From positions 64,001-128,000 of the forward strand of contig CAUYUJ010006335.1 in assembly GCA_963575745.1 (NCBI GenBank): 64,000 bases of DNA. Reading direction: 5' to 3'. Within the stretch, counting starts at the first letter, position 1, and every line of letters begins with the position of its first letter. This stretch comes from Prorocentrum cordatum (taxonomy: Eukaryota; Sar; Dinophyceae; Prorocentrales; Prorocentraceae). Positions 30,243 to 40,930 of the stretch are shown in pieces. Below the pieces are notes generated by a model that was not told the origin of the DNA, made no database searches, and saw only the letters and a program-made list of their open reading frames with translations. A program made the position numbers and the translations under genes.

Positions 30243-32782
30243 AGGGAATGACCCAGGTCGAGTACGGCCAGAACCAGCTGAACTACGCCAACTACGACGA
30301 CGAGTGGAGACAGATGGCGCAGTCGTTGTTCTACCAGCTCACGATGTATACGGAGGGCACCCCGCTCGGCATCATCCGCAAGGTCAGTAACCAAGACGGA
30401 TTCGAGGCATACCGCAGGCTGAGCTCCCAGTATGACCCTCAGAACATGGGCAGCATTCTATCGAGACTGATGAGGGTGCTGGAGTTCGACTTCGGCGGAG
30501 AAGCGGATTTCCTCGACAACATGGCGAAGTTCGAGATCTCGATCGAAGAGTACGAGAAGCTGGCGAGCGAGGCCCTCAGCGACAACATCCGCTCGGCGGT
30601 CTTGATCGCACGAGCCCCTGAGGCCTTGAGGAACCACGTGCTGCTGGGGACACCCAAGGAGGAGATCCAGTGGGCGAGGATCAAGAAGGTGGCCGCCGAC
30701 TTCCTGCTCGAGAAGCAGTCCATGCCTGGTGGCCCTGCGCCGATGGACATCGGCGCCATCAACATCAAGGGCGGAAGAGGATACGGCAAAGCCAAAGGCA
30801 AAGGCAAGGGCAAAGGCAACGACACCAGAGGTAAGGGCAAGGACAGGAGCAGCGGCGGTGGCATCGCCGGCGGAGAGAAGAAGTTCCAGGGACACTGCGG
30901 ACGATGCGGCAAGTGGGGGCACAAACAGAAGGACTGCTACGCCAAGATCCACAACGTGAGCACCTGGGACGGCAGCGGCTGGGACGGCAACACCTGGGAC
31001 GAGAAGTGGGGGAGCTGGGACACCACCAACGAGAAGGAGAAGGGTGCGGCCTCCTCCCACGAGGACGCCAGCGCCTCCATCAGTGCCAACGCCCTCCAGT
31101 GCTCCGAGTGCGAGGACGCTGCGTGGATCTTCGCCGTCGGCACGCTTGAGGGCCCGAGCGGAACAAGAGTTGGCCAGACGGTTGACATCATGGTGGACAC
31201 TGGCGCCAACAAGTCGGTGTGCGGGCCCAGCGACTTCCCCGACTACCCCACTATGCAGGACAGGAGGCTGGAGATCAAGGTCGCCAACGGGACCTCCCTG
31301 AAGCACTACGGCGACAAGCAGGTGAACTTGAAGACGCCGAATGACGACGAGATCAGTGTGAGATTCCACGTCACGGAGGTGACGCAACCGATCCTGAGTG
31401 TCAACAGCATCAACAAGGCAGGAGCTGGGGTGGAGTTCCCACCGTCAGGCTCGACGGGCCCACCCTCGATCACGCGGGATTCGAGGAGCGGGCGATCACG
31501 GCTTGGGCTGAAGAGGAGGCTCGGCCTGTTCTTCCTGCGCGCGACGGTGATGAGCTACGTCGGCACCAAGATCGGCGCGGACGGCCTGGTCGTCTACAAC
31601 ACGGCGACGGGCGTCCCCGAGGAGTACATCGCTGCGCAGGTGGACCAGCCGATGGAGCAAGAAGTCAGGCCCGAGGCTACGGTGATGACGGCTCCCAGGG
31701 AGCCGACACGAGCCGAGAGGGAGGCTCACGAGGCCCTCCACTGTCCATGCGCAGCGTGGTGCGCGGACTGTGTAGGGGGGCGAGGCCTGGACGACAGGCA
31801 TGAGAGGATCAAAGAGGTAGAGGGTGTGCCTGTGATCCAGATCGACTACATGTTCGGCAAGACGCATCGTGACGAGAAAGTGCACCCAGTCATGAATGCC
31901 ATCGACAACGTATACCACTCTACGGCCTCGGTATGGTGCGAGGCGAAAGGTGGAGGAGACCTGTTTCTCCTGAAGTGTCTCAAGCGGTACGTGGAGAAGC
32001 TCGGGTTTGAGAAGGTTATCATCCAGTGCGACCCCGAGAATGCGGCCAAGGACGTGGCGGCCAAGGTCGCGAGGGACATCGGGAACAACGCGACCTTCAG
32101 GTACACACCGAAGACGAGCAAGGGGAGCAACGGCATGGTGGAGAGGTTCCACTCGTTCATCGAGGGTATGACGAGGACCTGGAGGAGAGCCATTGGGGCA
32201 AAGTACGGTATCGTGATCGAGCTGAGGCATCCCCTGATGGCCTGGATCGTGCGCCACGCATCGTGGACCCACGACCGCTTCCTCATCCACCGCTCCGGCT
32301 ACAAGACGTCCTACGAGCGTCAGCACGAGAGGCATTATGCCAAGAAGGTCCTACCACTCGGCGAGACGGTCATGTGGAGGCAACCTGGGCCTATCGCCGC
32401 CAAGTTCGAGTCCGCGTGGGGCTACGGCATCTACCTCGGGCGGTCGTTGGAGGACGACTCCCACATCTGCGGCGCCAGGCATGGCATCGTCGTGGCGAGG
32501 TCCGTACGGAGGCTCGTGGAGAGCGAGCGCTACGACAAGCAGCTGCTCCTGGCCATGAAGGGCATCCCGAGCGACACGAAGGCGCCGAATGCATCCACGC
32601 CAGTGGCAGACAGACCAGCCCCCGACCTCAACCTCCCACAGCCCGCCAGGCTTCCGCGACCAGCGGACGCCGCGCCCGAGGAGGGGCAGGCAGGCCCCCA
32701 GGAGGGGGAGGTGAGGTCCGAGGAGCCGCAGGAGGGGGACCCAGGAGGCGCCGAGGCAGCCGCCGACGGCGATGTGTGTGAA
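30233..32782 (+). CDS. copia gag-protease-integrase portion
   Basis: Gag domain to about 30740. A Lys/Gly-rich stretch precedes the CCHC zinc knuckle CGRCGKWGHKQKDC at 30896-30937. Protease: VDTGANKS with Asp at 31196-31198. Integrase: a His/Cys zinc-binding segment (HEALHCPCAAWCADC) and then the D, D, E triad at 31844-31846 (IQIDYMF), 32030-32032 (IQCDPEN) and 32141-32143 (NGMVERFH), with D-x36-E spacing. A Pro/Glu-rich linker ends at the nested insertion. The apparent start (30233, GTG) is not real, since the frame continues gag. After 32782 the frame enters the insertion and stops at 33004. Confidence 0.85.
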
Positions 32783-33022
32783 TCCCCCTACTTTCCTCCT
32801 ATCTTGCTCATATCCATCGCCCCTTTCGGCTCGGATGCAGGTACTCGTACTCAGAGGGTGAAGTGGACAACTTCCATCATCCTCATCACGTCTACCTACG
32901 GACACTTTGGGGGTGGGTTCGGTCCTTCGGTCCCCCTCCCCCTCACACAGGTTATCAGCCTTCTCTGTTCAAAACGCAATCGCTCCAACTTCCGCGCTTC
33001 CTGAGCCCCCCACTCAGTCGCG

Positions 33023-36000
33023 ATGGAGGGCGGTGCGCCTCTCGGCCCCGCGCCTCTTCGCGACGGCGTGGCGGACCCCGTGGCGCGCAACTTGGAGCAG
33101 GAGATTGAAGTTTTGATGGACGTGCATGGCATCCCGCGAGCTGATCGTGTGGCCATTTCTCCAGGTACTGAGGGTCTTGACGCTGGACAAGGACACGCTC
33201 CTGGTACTCCTCAGTTCCAGGCCCCTTCCTCGTCGTCAGTCGTTCATCCCGTCGCGTCGCCCGTCGTGTCGGATGCAGCGGGAGACCGCAGCTCGGGTGC
33301 TGCACAGCATCTCTTTCAGAGCGCTGAGGTCCTCGTGCCACGGAATGATCCGCCCAGAAATGCTGTCAGAGCGAGACACCCTGTGGCTCCTGGAGTTCCT
33401 CAGCTCCAGACTCCTCAACCTCCTCAAAATCTGACCCCGACTTTTCGGGCCCCTGCTGGGGGGGCCCACTCGGAGGCTCTTTCGCCTCCACAGGGAAGTC
33501 CCGTGCAGAGAGGCTCTGGAGGATCTCGCCGCTGGGGCGGGAGTCACGCGAACGCCGGCGCGCCAGGACGGAACCCAGTCACCCGTGCCGTGACGCCAGT
33601 CCGAGAGCACGTCCGCGCCCTCGAGTTTCGCGCTCAGACCCGCGACGGCGCAGCCTTCGCCGGCCGTCAAGTCACTGTTTCTCGTTCTCGCGCAGCTTCG
33701 CCTCGTGACAGACGTGGCCCCGAACAGTTCCAGATTGCAGCCCAGGATTTGCACAGCCGCAGTCCCTCCCAGAGGGCACGAAGACGCGCTGTCAGCTCAC
33801 CTGTGGCTGCGCCTGCCGCCGTCCCCCTAACAGATATGGCTGAGCTAAGAGACCAGGTACAGACGTATGTGGAGCATCAGACTGCTCTCGTGCACCAGGC
33901 AACCGCCACTGAGACTGCGATCTTGCGATCGGATCTCGCTAAAGGTTTGCAGGAAGTCGACGCTAGGTTGTACGAGGATCGTCACGTCATGTGTCAACTC
34001 GTTTCGAAGGTCGATGCTGTTGCCGCTCAACGTGGCCAAGACCACTCCGAGCTTGCCGCTGTGCACTCCGAGTTCTCTCATTTGGAAGCACGTTTTATCC
34101 ATATGCGTGACCACAATGATACTCGCGCCAAATTTCTCCACGATGAACTCCAAGCAGTTGCCGCCGCCAGCGCCGGCGCGGCTCCCTCAGCTCTCCAGGG
34201 CCAGATTATTGAGCTTCGTGACGCCACGATGTCCGCTACATCTGATCTTCGTGCTGAGACCCAACAAATCCAACAAGATCTCTACGGCAAACTCTGTCAA
34301 GCCGAAAATGCTGTCAACCAGCGTTTCTCTGATTCCCAAGTTGATTCGATCCCAAAGCTCACCGCCAGAGTCCTGACTCTCGAAGAGGCCGTGACTGAGC
34401 TGCGCGTTGTAAGGGCCCAGACTGGCCAGCTGGTGCCCCCTTCTTCGGTTGACGACCCCGCCGTACTGGCAGCCGTACAACGGACCGTGCGTGCGGAGGC
34501 GGACCACGTGCAAAGGCAGTTACACGAGCTTCGCTCTGAGAGGGGTGCTGGAAAGGCACGGGTATCTGAAGTGCAGACCCGCCTGGCGGATACGCAGCAG
34601 GAGCTGTCGCGCGTAAAGGCCGACATGGATCAGCTACGTTCTCTTCTTACAGACCTTTCCCAGTCTACTCAACGACAGTATTCCGTGCTTACAGACAAGA
34701 CCCGCGAGGTCCAGAGGAATGTTGATGGTTTCTCAGGCTGCATCGAACAGTTGCAACGTGACAACATCATTCTCGAAGACCAATTCAAGGCCCACGTAGC
34801 TGATGCTACACAGCACACACCTGTACCACCACAAGCCCCGACCTCCAGACGCACTTCTCCCGGCGCCCCTGCCTCGAACGCGGGGGGTGTGCAGGGGGGA
34901 ACCCCAGCCGCTGGCTACCAGCCACAGGCCCGACGTGTGTCACCGTCAGCTGCCAGCAGGACCGCGGCCCCGGCCGCTTCCGCAGCACCTGCACAGGAGG
35001 CAAACTTCGACGCTGCAAGTTTTCGCACGCACTCACCAGTGCCCAACGTCCTTGGTGCTACTGTCATGCAGTCTCAATACACCATCGGAGGGAGCCCTGT
35101 TGCTACCATCACACCGGTGAAGGAGAGCGAGCGTGTGCGTGTTCCAGGTCTTCCCAGAATCGGACATGTTCTTGAGTGGCAGCACGCAGTCCGCAAGGCC
35201 TTCTGCAGTGCCTCTGGGCGTCCAGATGCTGCATACAAGTTCTTCTGTGTTGCAGAACAGCCCGGTGTGACACTGGAAGATCTACAGGACAGCGGTGATT
35301 TCGCAAGTTTGGATCTGAAGTTTGCGGAAGCTTTACAAGCGATTCTCAGCAGCGAATTGAAACTGGATATCAAATTGCTGGAGAACACAGAGCACAAGCA
35401 CGGTCGCATGATAAAGGGACGTCAGATCTACTGGAAGATTTTGCGTTATTACGATGTGACCGACGCCGACGATACGATTCATGATTTCGAAAGGATCAAC
35501 ACTCTACGTATGCATGGAGATGACCTCAAAAGGTTCGTGACGGAGTGGGACCAACTGCTCCTGGAGCTCCGGGAGCTTCCTCCGCCGAACATTATGGAGT
35601 CACTGTTTCGTACACAGATTGAGTTGCATCCTTGGATGAAGGACGACATGAACACGTACAACAAAGCTCCTAAAGGGGCACCAGAGCGCTGTTACACTTG
35701 GCTCCACCACCGAGTCACAGCTGTTCTTGAGCTACACCGAACGCGGCGCAACCAGTACCACCTGAGGACAGGCAACAGGGACACCGCAGCCATCGTCTCT
35801 CCGAAGACTGGCTTCTGCGTGCCCTTCAGCAAGGGCAAATGCCCCAAGGGAAACGCGTGCAAGCTCCTGCACATGGTGGACTCCCGCAGCCGCCCTGACA
35901 CTGGCGCCCCTCACAGCGAGAACTCTCGCCAGCCCCAGCGTTCTGCCCAGCCACCCGGCTCGCAGCAGCCTCACGGCGGCGCCGCGCGTTTTTGCCACAA

Positions 36001-37060
36001 ATTCGCCAAAACTGGTGCCTGTTCGTACGGCGACCGCTGCCGCTACCCCCACGTGCCCGCCTGCAGCTACTTCCAGGCAGGCCACTGCGCCAAGGGCGAC
36101 GCGTGCACCTACGCACACCTGGCAGCCAACGCTGCGACTCCGCCACAGAGCATCAGCCGCCCGCGGAGTCAGGACAGCCGTGGCCGCCGCCCCTCGCGTG
36201 GACCGAAATCTGGTCGAAACCACCGTTCGTCCAGGAGTCCGGGGGGATCTCAGCAGCCTCCTCGTGACGCCTCCCAATCTCAGACCTGGGATAACTGGCG
36301 ATCTCGGCCCGCTCCCAACCAAGACGGGTATGAGAGTCAGGAAGGCACGCTCCACGACGACTCCCAGCGCGGACGTCGACCTTCTCGCGACTCAGACCGT
36401 ACCAGCCAGCGGAGCAGCACGAGCACGAGGGCCCGGTCACCTGCCGCTCCCTGGAACCGAGTGTACGTCATACGCTCCAAACACGGCGCCCTGACCGGCA
36501 CCCGCGCCGGCTCCCAGGCCGGCCCCGAGCGTAACCCCCAGCCCGGCTCGCCGCCCGGCGCCCTGACCGGCGCCTTTGCCGGCTCCCAGGCCGGCTCCCA
36601 GCCCGGTTCCCCACCTGGCGCACTGCTGCCTGGCGGCGCCCCCCCCGGCTCCGAGCACGGCTCCCAGACCAGCTCCGAGCCCGGCGCCCTGACCGGCACC
36701 CGCGCCGGCTGCCAGGCCGGCTCCGAGCACGGCCCCCAGACCAGCTCCGAGCCCGGCGCCCTGACCGGCGCCTTTGCCGGCTCCCAGTCCCGCTCCGAGT
36801 CCGGTCCCCAACCCGGCTGTTCTGAGCGCAGCACCTTTCTCGGCTCCGAGCCCGGCTCCCAATCCGGCGCCGAGCCTGGCGCCCTGCCTGGTGCCTCGCC
36901 AGGCCCCCAGTTTGGACACAGCACGCGAGTGTCCAACAGTCCGGGGGGCACGCGCTGTTACGACTCCTGTCGACTACGGCGCTCCCCCTCCCGCGACCGA
37001 CGCCGCAGCAGCCAAAGCAATGATCACGACCCGAGCCCTTGTGATCGGCCTCCCTTGTGA
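33023..37060 (+). CDS. Gag-like protein with coiled coil and three CCCH zinc fingers
   Basis: 1345 aa from an ATG at 33023. The N-terminal third is Pro/Ser/Arg-rich and disordered. A long coiled coil follows at about residues 270-600. A gag-like helical domain (about 700-910) contains GRQIYWKILRYYDV and the ELHPWMKDDM region. Three CCCH fingers with C-x7/8-C-x5-C-x3-H spacing lie at 35816-35872, 35993-36052 and 36062-36118. Then come an RS-rich tail and imperfect 22-24 residue repeats starting GALTG (36485-36910). The stop codon is the TGA of the right-hand target duplication, so the original protein probably continued and was cut by the insertion. It probably binds RNA. It is unrelated to the CCHC gag of the host element. 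Confidence 0.75.
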   Translation: MEGGAPLGPAPLRDGVADPVARNLEQEIEVLMDVHGIPRADRVAISPGTEGLDAGQGHAPGTPQFQAPSSSSVVHPVASPVVSDAAGDRSSGAAQHLFQSAEVLVPRNDPPRNAVRARHPVAPGVPQLQTPQPPQNLTPTFRAPAGGAHSEALSPPQGSPVQRGSGGSRRWGGSHANAGAPGRNPVTRAVTPVREHVRALEFRAQTRDGAAFAGRQVTVSRSRAASPRDRRGPEQFQIAAQDLHSRSPSQRARRRAVSSPVAAPAAVPLTDMAELRDQVQTYVEHQTALVHQATATETAILRSDLAKGLQEVDARLYEDRHVMCQLVSKVDAVAAQRGQDHSELAAVHSEFSHLEARFIHMRDHNDTRAKFLHDELQAVAAASAGAAPSALQGQIIELRDATMSATSDLRAETQQIQQDLYGKLCQAENAVNQRFSDSQVDSIPKLTARVLTLEEAVTELRVVRAQTGQLVPPSSVDDPAVLAAVQRTVRAEADHVQRQLHELRSERGAGKARVSEVQTRLADTQQELSRVKADMDQLRSLLTDLSQSTQRQYSVLTDKTREVQRNVDGFSGCIEQLQRDNIILEDQFKAHVADATQHTPVPPQAPTSRRTSPGAPASNAGGVQGGTPAAGYQPQARRVSPSAASRTAAPAASAAPAQEANFDAASFRTHSPVPNVLGATVMQSQYTIGGSPVATITPVKESERVRVPGLPRIGHVLEWQHAVRKAFCSASGRPDAAYKFFCVAEQPGVTLEDLQDSGDFASLDLKFAEALQAILSSELKLDIKLLENTEHKHGRMIKGRQIYWKILRYYDVTDADDTIHDFERINTLRMHGDDLKRFVTEWDQLLLELRELPPPNIMESLFRTQIELHPWMKDDMNTYNKAPKGAPERCYTWLHHRVTAVLELHRTRRNQYHLRTGNRDTAAIVSPKTGFCVPFSKGKCPKGNACKLLHMVDSRSRPDTGAPHSENSRQPQRSAQPPGSQQPHGGAARFCHKFAKTGACSYGDRCRYPHVPACSYFQAGHCAKGDACTYAHLAANAATPPQSISRPRSQDSRGRRPSRGPKSGRNHRSSRSPGGSQQPPRDASQSQTWDNWRSRPAPNQDGYESQEGTLHDDSQRGRRPSRDSDRTSQRSSTSTRARSPAAPWNRVYVIRSKHGALTGTRAGSQAGPERNPQPGSPPGALTGAFAGSQAGSQPGSPPGALLPGGAPPGSEHGSQTSSEPGALTGTRAGCQAGSEHGPQTSSEPGALTGAFAGSQSRSESGPQPGCSERSTFLGSEPGSQSGAEPGALPGASPGPQFGHSTRVSNSPGGTRCYDSCRLRRSPSRDRRRSSQSNDHDPSPCDRPPL
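36485..36910 (+). repeat. GC-rich minisatellite within the gag-like ORF
   Basis: Units of about 66-72 bp encode GALTG(T/A)(R/F)AGSQAG followed by a SEPG/SPPG-type spacer. Unit lengths are multiples of three, so the frame survives copy-number change. Confidence 0.65.
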
Positions 37061-39662
37061 CGAGGCCATGGACGACGTAGAGGACGCACCACAGCCCGTC
37101 ACGAAGAGGCCGAGGGGCCGACCAGTTACACGAGTGCTTCCAGACCCGATGTCAAGAGAGTTTACCCCAGGCTGTAGTGGATGCTTGGGCACATCGTACC
37201 GTCATTCGAACTTCTGTCTCGAAGGGAGGGGGTTGCCTCCTAACGAGCCGCGTGGCAAGCGGGCCGCGGCAGAGAGCGCAGCTGCACCTGAGGTGAAGCG
37301 TGCAGCAGTCGAGGAGCCTGAGAGCTCGGCTGGCAAGCGGGCCGGCGATGAGGCGCCTGCGGAAGGCGAGGCGCACAAGGAGAGGAGAATTGCTACGGTG
37401 AAGGTTGGCAGCGTGTCCGTCGCCAACTTGATGGGCTACCCCGACGACACCGAGCTCTGCACGCCGTGCGAGCTCGACCCCAACTTCGAGCTGCTGAGCG
37501 AGGCGTACTACGACGACGACGACGGTGAGTGCCTCGACCCCGACGCCGTCCGCGAGGGGATCAAGAGGGAGGCGAACTTCATGGAGTCTCTCGGCGTCGG
37601 CGAGGTCGTGGCGCGACCCCGAGACATGAAGGTGTGGGGCACGAGGTGGTGCCACCGCAAGAAGGGTGAGGGGGTCCGCAGCAGGTTCGTCGTGAAGCAG
37701 TTCAGGGACGCCCAGGCGGGGGATTTCTTCGCCTGCACCCCGCGCACGGAGGCTGTGCGCGTGCTGATGGCGGCGGCGCTGATGCTCAAGCACGTCATCG
37801 TGACAACGGACTTCAGCGTGGCGTTCATGCACACGCCCGTGAAGGACGGCACCGAGATCTACGTGGAGATGCCGCCCGAGTACGGCATGGGGCATGGATA
37901 CGTGTGGAGACTGAAGAGGTCTCTGTATGGGCTCAGAGAGGCAGCGCTACGATTCCAGGAGTTCCTGGAGAGCATCGTGGTCGGGATCGGATTCAAGGTC
38001 TGCAAGGCGGAGCCCACTATATACCATCACATCGAGAAGGGCATCAGGGTCGTGGTCCACACGGACGATCCTCTTGCCTCAGGTCCCACGCGGGGAGTGC
38101 TCGACGAGTTCTTCGACGAGCTGGCCAAGCACCTCGCGATCAAGGGGCGGTACGTCCTGGGCGAGAACCCCGTGATCTACCTCGGCTCGTCGCTGCAGAG
38201 GTTCGGGGACGTGATCGTGGAGAAGAGCAAGCCCGGGTACGTCGAGAGCATCCTCGACGCGGCGGGGATGCTGGGCTGCAGGCCTGTGGGCACGGCTGGG
38301 GTCAGGCCAGACCTCACCCCGCCCGGAGCCGAGCAGCCGCTCAACAGCGAGGAGCACTCGCTGTACAGGAGGTGCTGCGGGAAGATCCAGTACGCGATCC
38401 CGCGGAGGCTGGACGTGATGTACCCGCTGAAGGAGCTCGGTCGTCGGCTGAGCGAGCCGAGGGTGGCCGACATGAAGTGCCTGAAGCACCTCCTCCGCTA
38501 CCTCAGCGGGACGGTCGACCTGGCCATGGTTCACCGCTCCACGAAGGACTACAAGCGCATCCGAGGTAGCACCGACTCGGACTGGGCGGGATGCCACGAG
38601 ACCCGCAAGTCGACAGCATGCGGGATCGTGCGGTGGTGCGGGGTGGTCGTCAGTGCCTACGCCCGCACGGAGTCAGTGCTCGCCCAGTCGAGCCCTGAGG
38701 CCGAGTACCTGGGGGCCGTGGAGCTGGCGGCGGAGATGCTGTACGTGAGGGAGCTCGTCAAGTTCATGGGCTTCGACACGTCGCTGGAGATCGAGTGCGA
38801 CGCGTCCTCCGCCATCGCGATCGCCTCGCGGCGCGGACTCGGCAGGTTACGACATCTGGAGGTGAAGTGGCTATGGCTCCAGCAGCTGGTCGGTGCGGGC
38901 CAGATCAAGATCGTGAAGGTGAAGGGCACGGAGAACCTCCCCGACGTAGGGGCGAAGGTCCTGGGGAAGGGTGCGCTCGAGAAGTGCCGCACCATGCTTG
39001 GTCTGGTCCCGATCGACGCCCTCGGGAATGGCATCGTGGCTGCCATGAGCGCGTCCCGAGGAGCACGGTACCTGGCGACGTTCATGGTCCTCGTGAACGG
39101 CGTGAAGGCCCAGCCAGCCACGCCCGACGGCGGACCCGACCCACACCTGGCGATCGTGATGGTCTGGTCGGTCCTCTGCATGCTCGTGGGCGTGATGCTG
39201 TGCTGGTGTGGCTGGTGCGTGTGCCTATACCTCCCGAGGTCAGCTGCAGGACGGACGGGCAAGGGCTGCTCCAAGGGTCAGCCCAGTGAGAGCTCGGAGA
39301 GGGGCAGATCGGAGCCAGAACCCGATCCGCCTCCAGCACCCGACGCTCCCCGCGATCAGTGTCGGGAGCCGTCGGAGCCGCGTGGCAGGGGCGTGCTGCT
39401 GTTCCACCTGGACACGGTCGGGACCTCGATCCACTCGAGTCCGAACTGCCAGGCTCTGCGCGACCGGCATCACCCGCTGGTGACGAGGAGCGGGTGCCTG
39501 ATCTGCGCGCGGGTGCTGGGCCAGGGGGTGCGCATGCTGCACCACACGGACAGTGCCGAGAGTGCGGTCCACGCCGACGCTGCCTGCCGCGGGTTGAGGT
39601 CGCGGAGGCGCCGTCTTGTGAGCCGCGGAGCGTGTGCGTTTTGCTTTGGGCATCGTGGCTAG
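37061..39662 (+). CDS. copia reverse transcriptase-RNase H with membrane-like C-terminal extension
   Basis: It continues the integrase polyprotein after the nested insertion; the frame is also open back to 36774 inside the insertion. RVT_2-type RT: VWGTRWCHRKKG, TTDFSVAFMHTPV, LKRSLYGLREA and VVHTDDPLASG (Asp pair 38064-38069). RNase H: STDSDWAG (Asp 38574 and 38580), SSPEAEYLG, IECDASSA and LRHLEVKWLWLQ, in canonical order. About 200 residues follow, with a hydrophobic segment (ARYLATFMVLVNG), a likely transmembrane helix (39148-39235, LAIVMVWSVLCMLVG onward) and a Cys/His-rich tail. The extension could be envelope-like or a membrane anchor; its function is unknown. Stop at 39660-39662. Confidence 0.85.
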
Positions 39663-39700
39663 CGCCTGCCCGCTGCGCGTGCGCCCTCGGCAAGAGGCTC

Positions 39701-39709
39701 GAGGAGGGG
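39701..39709 (+). promoter_or_regulatory. Polypurine tract
   Basis: GAGGAGGGG lies directly before the 3' LTR, as expected for the plus-strand primer. Confidence 0.75.
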
Positions 39710-39852
39710 TGTCGAGATATATCGCCCCCGACGCCCTTCCGTGCCTCCCCTGCATATCCCTTTCCTGCTCTCACCCATGCACTGTACTGAAGCCGTTTTG
39801 GCGCTGAGGATTTGAGAGTGAAACGGATCGGCATCGTTTATTGCTGTCAAGA
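39710..39852 (+). repeat. 3' LTR (143 bp)
   Basis: 142 of 143 positions match the 5' LTR by eye. It is followed by the second TTTTC and the rest of the interrupted type I repeat (to about 39925). Confidence 0.88.
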
Positions 39853-39925
39853 TTTTCTGCCGATGTTGGAGCAAACTCTGTCCTCGTAATCTGAGCACCA
39901 ATTTTCGTGTTGACCGCTCTGCGAG

Positions 39926-40890
39926 GGCCCGGAAAGGGCGGAGCGCCCAAAAGGCATTTCATCGTCTTCTGGGGGGAGTTCTGGAAGCTCCTGGGAGGAG
40001 CTCCAAAAAAACAAATCCGGAACGCGCCAAAAAACAGCGCTTTTCAGCGGGGGTCGCTCGCGGGGGCCAGAACAAGGTCCAGGGCTACCCCGCGGAACCT
40101 GGTTTCTGATCGGAAGGCCTCTTAGCTTTCAGACCTACCTGGAAGTCTTGAAGCGCTCTCTTTCAAAGAGCTCCGGGAACAGCGGAGAGTTTCACTGCCT
40201 GGGCCAAGCCCCGTCCCAGGCCCCGCCCCCGGTACTGGCGCCGACCCGAAGGCGCTGTGGCCCGACCGGCCCCGCGCGGGCTCGGGGTGCCGGCTTGGTG
40301 CAGGCGGCGGTGTCGTCGCGGATCCGGGCGCGGTCCTGCCCCAAATCCGAGCGTGGATCCAGCCGCGCGGGCCCCGTCTCTGGCCCCGACCCCAGTTTTG
40401 GTCTCGGCCCCGGCCCCGACCCTGCCGCCGGGCCCTCCGGCCTCGTGCCCGCGCCCCAGCCTTGACCTCGGGCGGCTCTGGCTTCGGCCTCGGTTCGGGT
40501 CCCGGGTCCGTGGGGATCTCCCTCTCAGGTTTTTCCTGTGGACACAACCCTGCCGCGGACTCGACCGCGTAACAAATGAGCTGCTTCTGGAAGAGGCAGC
40601 TCCGCTCCCCGGGCCGGCCCGGGCCTGGTCTCAATGGCCAGCCCCGACCCCGGCCCGGCCCCCGCCGGGTCTCCGGCCGCTGCGGCTTCGCAGTTGCAGG
40701 CTGTGCAAGCTTCAGAGGGGAGCGTGCAGGTGCGCTTCCAAGGAAACCTGGAGAGCAAGCCCTGGAAAAAACATTGGGAAGAGAGCTTCGCGGGGGCCCC
40801 CGCGGAGCTCCGGAAAAGCCGCGAAAAGTTTTCCCGCGTGCATTTGGGGAAGGAGTGGGCGCTTCCAGGACAAGCTGCCACTCAATGGGC
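39926..40890 (+). repeat. GC-rich segment without recognisable gene
   Basis: It breaks in after GCTCTGCGAGGGCCCGG of a type I repeat. Short palindromes (GGAAGCTCCTGGGAGGAGCTCC region at 39978-40000) and CCCCGACCCC/CGGCCC runs dominate. Overlapping long ORFs on both strands reflect composition. The 40740-40880 part resembles, in reverse, the insert at 9091-9378, so this may be a larger copy of that element. Confidence 0.4.
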
Positions 40891-40893
40891 GCA

Positions 40894-40930
40894 GGCGGCT
40901 GTGAACCGTCAACCACGGTTGCCGCCGGCG
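40894..40930 (-). repeat. Target stem-loop, reverse orientation, degenerate
   Basis: GGCTGTGAACCGTCAACCA followed by GTTGCCGCCGG: the minus strand reads as the stem-loop with a changed outer pair and an intact GTTGACGGTT core. Confidence 0.55.

Larger units (their letters stand above)
32778..37060 (+). mobile_element. Nested 4.3 kb insertion with a gag-like gene, flanked by TGTGA
   Basis: TGTGA occurs at 32778-32782 and 37056-37060. If one copy and everything between are left out, the integrase frame runs into the reverse transcriptase frame without a shift. That marks the segment as an insertion with a 5 bp target duplication. It carries ~240 bp of leader and one long gag-like ORF, but no LTR pair, integrase or RT. 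The origin is unclear: a truncated retroelement, a retrocopied transcript or a template-switch product. Confidence 0.75.
29735..39852 (+). mobile_element. Ty1/copia-type LTR retrotransposon with nested insertion
   Basis: It is 10,118 bp between 5 bp target duplications TTTTC (29730-29734 and 39853-39857), inserted in a type I repeat. The flanks rejoin into the uninterrupted form seen at 29039. Its order is LTR, primer site, gag with CCHC knuckle, protease, integrase, then (after a 4.3 kb nested insertion) copia reverse transcriptase and RNase H, purine tract, LTR. Integrase before RT defines copia. The LTRs differ at one position, so it is young. It is damaged by a frameshift in gag and by the nested insertion. 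Confidence 0.92.

Noticed and set aside
30458-31387. 309-codon minus-strand ORF opposite copia gag/protease
   Set aside because: Antisense shadow of a GC3-rich coding region with clear sense-strand motifs.
36337-36951. Minus-strand Gly/Ala repeat ORFs
   Set aside because: Shadow of the codon-periodic minisatellite in the gag-like gene.
33023-37060. Spliceosomal intron hypothesis for the nested segment using GT-AG ends
   Set aside because: No GT-AG pair fits the exact in-frame junction at TGTGA. Kept only as a remote alternative.
40122-40916. 264-codon minus-strand and 215-codon plus-strand ORFs
   Set aside because: Repetitive GC-rich sequence, no motifs, overlapping frames equally open.
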